Positions 59,351-64,000 of a stretch of DNA of 64,000 nucleotides are shown one piece after another. The stretch comes from Deltaproteobacteria bacterium (lineage in GTDB: Bacteria > Desulfobacterota > Desulfobacteria > Desulfobacterales > Desulfobacteraceae), in NCBI GenBank assembly GCA_013151635.1, contig JAADHV010000001.1:81813-145812 (forward strand), written 5' to 3'. Every line of letters starts with the position of its first letter. The first letter of the stretch is position 1. The position numbers and the translations under genes were made by a program. A model generated the notes under the pieces. That model saw nothing but the letters and a program-made list of their open reading frames with translations, was not told the DNA's origin and did no database searches.

Positions 59351-60361
59351 ATGATTCATTTTTTTTTAAAAAGATTTTCTCATGTTTTTCCAGCTTTCAT
59401 TGGTGTTACCCTCCTTACATTTTCCCTGATCCATCTGATTCCCGGTGATCCGGTTGAGCTTCGTGCAGGAGAGCGCGGGATTGACCCTGCAAGACATGCA
59501 GCCATGAAAGCGGAAATGGGCCTGGATAAACCACTTTATGTGCAATATTTCAGGTATATCGGCGGAGTTCTTAAAGGGGATTTAGGTAAGTCATTTGTAA
59601 CAAAAAAGCCTATCCTTGAAGAATTTTTTACTCTTTTCCCTGCAACGCTTGAACTTTCTATATGCGCTATGATTTTTGCGGTCCTGGTGGGGCTGCCGGC
59701 AGGTGTGATTGCAGGTGTCAAAAGGGGGACTGTTTTTGACCACACGGTCATGGGAGCCTCTCTTACAGGTTATTCAATGCCGATTTTCTGGTGGGGTCTT
59801 TTAATGATCCTGTTTTTTTCAGTCCACCTTGGGTGGACACCTGTATCAGGAAGGCTGTCGGCCCTTTTCTGGATTGATACGGATACAGGTTTTATGCTGA
59901 TTGATACCTTAAGGTCCAGTGAACCCGGGGCATTTAAATCAGCCGTCAGTCATTTGATTTTGCCGTCCATCGTTCTTGGGACTATTCCCCTGGCTGTTAT
60001 TGCCAGGATGACACGATCCTCCATGCTCGAGGTTTTAAAGGAGGACTATGTCAGGACTGCCAAGGCCAAGGGTTTGTCTTCCTGGCGCGTTATAATGGTT
60101 CATGCTTTAAGGAATGCGATGATACCTGTTATTACCGTTATAGGTCTTCAAACAGGTGTTCTTATGGCCGGCGCCATCCTGACCGAAACTATTTTTGCCT
60201 GGCCCGGAGTGGGGAAATGGATTCTCGAATCCATAAACAGGAGGGACTACCCGGCTATCCAGGGCGGAATTCTTATTATCGCCACAATAATTATTTTTGT
60301 GAATCTGGGGGTGGATATCCTTTATGGAATTATTAATCCTCGAATTCGTTACACCAGTTAG
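59351..60361 (+). CDS. Peptide ABC transporter permease (DppB-like)
   Basis: LLTFSLIHLIPGDPVELRAGERG; DYVRTAKAKGLSSWRVIMVHALRNAMIPVITV. Confidence 0.93.
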   Translation: MIHFFLKRFSHVFPAFIGVTLLTFSLIHLIPGDPVELRAGERGIDPARHAAMKAEMGLDKPLYVQYFRYIGGVLKGDLGKSFVTKKPILEEFFTLFPATLELSICAMIFAVLVGLPAGVIAGVKRGTVFDHTVMGASLTGYSMPIFWWGLLMILFFSVHLGWTPVSGRLSALFWIDTDTGFMLIDTLRSSEPGAFKSAVSHLILPSIVLGTIPLAVIARMTRSSMLEVLKEDYVRTAKAKGLSSWRVIMVHALRNAMIPVITVIGLQTGVLMAGAILTETIFAWPGVGKWILESINRRDYPAIQGGILIIATIIIFVNLGVDILYGIINPRIRYTS

Positions 60362-60373
60362 GGATTTTTTAAG

Positions 60374-61273
60374 ATGAGTGAAACTACTGCCATAACCCAG
60401 GGCAATGCAGCACCACCTCACCCGTTAAAAGAGTTCTGGAAATATTTTTCCGAGAATAAAGGTGCGGTCATTGGGTTATATTTTATTATATTCGCAATTA
60501 TTGTGGCTGTTTTTGCAAATATTCTTGCCCCTTACAGCCCGTTTGAGCAATACAGGGATGCCATTTTGCAGCCGCCGATCTGGATGCATGGCGGAAGCAG
60601 TAAATTTTTTCTTGGCACAGATGATGTGGGAAGGGATATCCTTTCAAGGTTGATTTACGGTTCAAGATTAAGCCTTTTTGTAGGGGTCATTGTTGTTACC
60701 ATTTCCCTTGCCGCCGGAATGATTCTTGGCGTGACATCAGGATATCTGGGGGGATATTATGAAGTTATTGTCATGAGGGCCATGGACATTATCCTTGCCC
60801 TGCCAAGCCTATTGCTTGCTTTGGCTATTGTGGCGATTTTAGGTCCCAGCCTGAAAAATGCAATTATCGCCATTGCCATTGTTGTCCTGCCCCACTATGT
60901 CAGGCTGACAAGGGCATCTGTCATGGCTGAAAAAAGCAAGGATTATGTAACCGCATCAAAAGTCTGTGGATCAGGCCCGTTTCGAATGATGTTTGCCGTT
61001 TTGCTGCCAAATTGTATGGCACCGCTGATTGTACAGGCTACTTTAGGATTTTCCAATGCCATCCTTGATGCGGCAGCCCTGGGGTTTTTAGGTATGGGTG
61101 CCCAGCCGCCCACCCCTGAATGGGGGGCAATGCTTGCCAATGCCCTGCAATTTATTCAAAGAGCCTGGTGGGTCGTGACATTTCCCGGGCTTGCAATACT
61201 TTTAACAGTGCTTGCCTTTAACCTGGCAGGTGACGGGCTTCGGGACGCGCTTGATCCGAAAATGAAGCGGTAA
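60374..61273 (+). CDS. Peptide ABC transporter permease (DppC-like)
   Basis: FFLGTDDVGRDILSRLIYGSRLSLFVGV. Confidence 0.93.
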   Translation: MSETTAITQGNAAPPHPLKEFWKYFSENKGAVIGLYFIIFAIIVAVFANILAPYSPFEQYRDAILQPPIWMHGGSSKFFLGTDDVGRDILSRLIYGSRLSLFVGVIVVTISLAAGMILGVTSGYLGGYYEVIVMRAMDIILALPSLLLALAIVAILGPSLKNAIIAIAIVVLPHYVRLTRASVMAEKSKDYVTASKVCGSGPFRMMFAVLLPNCMAPLIVQATLGFSNAILDAAALGFLGMGAQPPTPEWGAMLANALQFIQRAWWVVTFPGLAILLTVLAFNLAGDGLRDALDPKMKR

Positions 61274-61295
61274 ACATATCACTTGAGATGAGAAT

Positions 61296-62267
61296 ATGAA
61301 TCAAATATTAGAAATAAAAAACCTTTCTGTCGATTTTGACGGATTCAAGGCTGTGGATGATGTTGAACTGTCCCTGGATCATGGAAAAATTCTTGGAATC
61401 GTAGGAGAATCAGGTTCGGGAAAGAGCGTGACCCAGCTTGCTCTTATGGGATTGATCCCATACCCGGGGATCATTGAGGCTGAACAATTGATTTTTAACG
61501 GTAATGATCTTCTTGGCATGTCAAAAAAGAAGAAAAGAAAGATCACTGGAAAAGAGATCGCCATGATTTTCCAGGAACCCATGACAAGCCTTAATCCTTG
61601 CTTTACAGTCGAATTCCAGCTTATAGAGGCATTAAAATTTCATGGGGGCGGATCAAAAAAACAAAAACGTGAGCGGGCCATTGAATTATTAAAACAAGTG
61701 GGTATTCCGGCAGCAGAAGAGCGTATCAAGAGTTTTCCCCATCAATTATCAGGAGGGATAAGCCAGCGTGTCATGATTGCCATGGCCATTGCCTGTAATC
61801 CCAGCCTTCTTATTGCGGATGAACCTACGACAGCCCTGGATGTAACTATCCAGGCCCAGATCCTCGATCTTTTGGTTGACCTTCAAAAAACAAATAACAT
61901 GTCCTTGATCCTTATCACCCATGACATGGCAGTCATAGCTGAGACAGTTGAAGATGTGGTTGTTATGTATGCAGGCCAGGTTGTGGAAAAAAATAGCGCG
62001 AAAAATATTTTTACAGCGCCTAAACACCCTTATACGGAAGCTTTATTAGGTTCTCTGCCTGAGCGGAATGTTAATTCAACAAGACTTCCCACCATTCCGG
62101 GCGTAGTCCCCGGCAAATATGACAGGCCCCCAGGATGCCTTTTTCATCCAAGGTGCAAGTTTGCAAAAGAAAAATGTTCAAGTGTAGCCCCTGTATTTGT
62201 TAAAGAAGGCGATAGCGCTTTCAGGTGTCACTTTCCATTGTTAAACGGAGTTCCTCAGTATGAATGA
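61296..62267 (+). CDS. Peptide ABC transporter ATP-binding protein (DppD-like)
   Basis: [36 protein letters not shown]-terminal CLFHPRC. Confidence 0.93.
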   Translation: MNQILEIKNLSVDFDGFKAVDDVELSLDHGKILGIVGESGSGKSVTQLALMGLIPYPGIIEAEQLIFNGNDLLGMSKKKKRKITGKEIAMIFQEPMTSLNPCFTVEFQLIEALKFHGGGSKKQKRERAIELLKQVGIPAAEERIKSFPHQLSGGISQRVMIAMAIACNPSLLIADEPTTALDVTIQAQILDLLVDLQKTNNMSLILITHDMAVIAETVEDVVVMYAGQVVEKNSAKNIFTAPKHPYTEALLGSLPERNVNSTRLPTIPGVVPGKYDRPPGCLFHPRCKFAKEKCSSVAPVFVKEGDSAFRCHFPLLNGVPQYE

Positions 62268-63237
62268 AAAGACAGTTATAACAGCCAGAGACCTTAAAAA
62301 ATATTATACAGTTAAAGAGGGAATGTTTTTTAAAACTTCTGCAACATTAAAAGCACTGGATGGTGCCTCTTTTACAATAACAGCCGGCAAGACCTTTTCT
62401 GTCGTGGGAGAATCAGGCTGCGGGAAATCTACCCTTGCAAGGCTGATCACCATGATAGAAAGACCTACTTCCGGGGATTTTGAAGTGGATGGGATCAATG
62501 CCGTAACAAGCGGGCTCCATGCAATGAAAGCTCTGAGGGAAAAAGTTCAGATCGTTTTCCAGGATCCTTATGGCTCTTTAAACCCCAGAAAAAAAGTGGG
62601 CTCGATTTTAGAAGAACCCTTAAAAATTAACACAGATCTGACAAAGGTCCAGCGACGGGAAAAATCCCTTGCCATGATGGAAAAAGTCGGGCTTAGCCCG
62701 GAGCACTATGCAAGATATCCTCATATGTTTTCAGGAGGACAGAGGCAGCGGATTGCCGTTGCAAGGGCATTAATGCTCAATCCTGCCCTGGTAGTGGCTG
62801 ATGAACCGGTGTCTGCTCTGGATGTCTCGGTCCAGGCCCAGGCCCTGAACCTTCTCATGGACCTCCAGGATGAGATGAACCTGGCTTATCTTTTTATTTC
62901 CCATGATTTGAGCGTGGTCCGGTTGATTTCCGATGAAGTCATGGTGATGTACCTGGGCCGTCCTGTGGAACAGGGTGAAAAAAATACTATTTTTGACAAT
63001 CCGCTTCATCCTTATACCATGGCATTGCTTGCTGCGACTCCCCATGTGGATAAAAATGCAAGAAAGGACAGAATACGTTTGTCAGGCGAGATTCCGTCTC
63101 CGTTGAACCCTCCGCCGGGATGTACCTTTCATCAGCGCTGTGCCCATATGACGGATATCTGTAAAGAATCCGCGCCTGAATTAAGATTGGTGGCAGATAG
63201 AATGGTGTCATGCCACCATGCTGAAAAATTTTGTTAA
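62260..63237 (+). CDS. Peptide ABC transporter ATP-binding protein (DppF-like)
   Basis: GESGCGKSTLARLI, FSGGQRQRIAVARALM, C-terminal CTFHQRC. Confidence 0.93.
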   Translation: MNEKTVITARDLKKYYTVKEGMFFKTSATLKALDGASFTITAGKTFSVVGESGCGKSTLARLITMIERPTSGDFEVDGINAVTSGLHAMKALREKVQIVFQDPYGSLNPRKKVGSILEEPLKINTDLTKVQRREKSLAMMEKVGLSPEHYARYPHMFSGGQRQRIAVARALMLNPALVVADEPVSALDVSVQAQALNLLMDLQDEMNLAYLFISHDLSVVRLISDEVMVMYLGRPVEQGEKNTIFDNPLHPYTMALLAATPHVDKNARKDRIRLSGEIPSPLNPPPGCTFHQRCAHMTDICKESAPELRLVADRMVSCHHAEKFC

Positions 63238-63535
63238 AAAAGAAAATAAAAGAGCTGTCTATCAAGAGGGGAGTTAAGAAAAGCATTAATTTTTTTAAGT
63301 ATGCTGTACTTTTAAAGGAACGCTAATCTAAGTTGTCTGATAAACAGCTCGTTTTATCTCGTAAAATCAGGTTTAGATCAAAGAAATCAGATACGTAAAG
63401 ACCATCTCCTTTTATGCTTGTTTTCTAATCATGACAATTTTTTGTCTTGAATGTGTCTTATTTATATTGAGAATATAAAACTATTTTGATATTAAGTAAA
63501 ATTAAAACAATTAAATCTTAGGTTAAGCATTACTA

Positions 63536-64000
63536 ATGTTACCCGATTTTAACAGGCTCAAGGTTTTTTATTTTATTTTTAAAAAGAAGAGTGTGGCCAG
63601 TGCGGCCAGACAATTGAATATCACACCTTCGGCAGTCAGCCAGGCATTAAATAAGCTTGAGTCGGAATTAAAGGTTCTATTGTTTACAAGGCTTCATAAA
63701 AAACTTGTCCCGACTTTGGCCGGCAATCAACTATATGAAACACTCCAGCCCTTTATCATGGAGCTTGAAACCGCGATAAGGAAGATGGGGCAGGCAAAAC
63801 ATACCCCTTCTGGTATGCTTAAAATCGGTTCGCCAATTGAGTTTGGAAAATCTTATTTCACTGGCATATTTGCATCATTCAGAAAAAAATATCCAGAGGT
63901 CGTGTTTACAATGAAGCTTGGTGATCCTGCTGAGATTTTTCCCATGATTAAAGCAGGCAAGCTTGATTTCGGGCTGGTGGATATTTTTTTGAAACGGGAC
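63536..64000 (+). CDS. LysR-family transcriptional regulator, truncated by window edge
   Basis: MLPDFNRLKVFYFIFKKKSVASAARQLNITPSAVSQALNKLESELKVLLFTRLHKKLVPT. Confidence 0.9.
   Translation, partial: MLPDFNRLKVFYFIFKKKSVASAARQLNITPSAVSQALNKLESELKVLLFTRLHKKLVPTLAGNQLYETLQPFIMELETAIRKMGQAKHTPSGMLKIGSPIEFGKSYFTGIFASFRKKYPEVVFTMKLGDPAEIFPMIKAGKLDFGLVDIFLKRD

Noticed and set aside
1-64000. CRISPR arrays, rRNA or tRNA genes, intact IS elements
   Set aside because: No regularly spaced repeats, no recognisable rRNA/tRNA sequence and no transposase ORF seen by eye; short or divergent tRNAs could still be missed without a scan

Overview
The window is a Gram-negative anaerobe-type chromosome segment. 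Desulfobacterales-like is inferred from gene families only. It contains no rRNA, tRNA or CRISPR that I can see. Main content: two branched-chain amino-acid (Liv) ABC transporter clusters, a TRAP transporter plus SDR operon with a nearby sigma-54 activator, and an MCP. A redox locus follows (heme-type sensor kinase/response regulator, divergent from rubredoxin-like, rhodanese-ferritin-like, FAD oxidoreductase and TVP38-disulfide-reductase genes). Next come a NifU/NifS/HdrC/HdrB-like operon, cysE/cysK behind a Cys-rich HTH protein, clpB, a decayed FecCD-type ABC locus, a rubrerythrin operon, an ACR3/arsC/arsR arsenic cluster, and a HypD-like glycyl-radical-enzyme operon followed by a Dpp-type peptide transporter. 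The strongest non-routine signal is an in-frame TGA at 24819-24821, exactly at the rhodanese catalytic Cys position, with a small downstream hairpin. This suggests a selenocysteine-containing rhodanese fused to a ferritin-like diiron domain, which the ORF track splits in two. Other points of interest: a GG-N10-GC sigma-54 promoter with a repeated palindromic candidate UAS, a fossil deletion fusing a ModE-like regulator to a beheaded periplasmic binding protein, gene remnants (VapC, HEAT, DUF523) with a possible attC-like element, and attenuator-like hairpins inside transporter operons. All family calls come from recognising motifs in the supplied translations; no database search was run.
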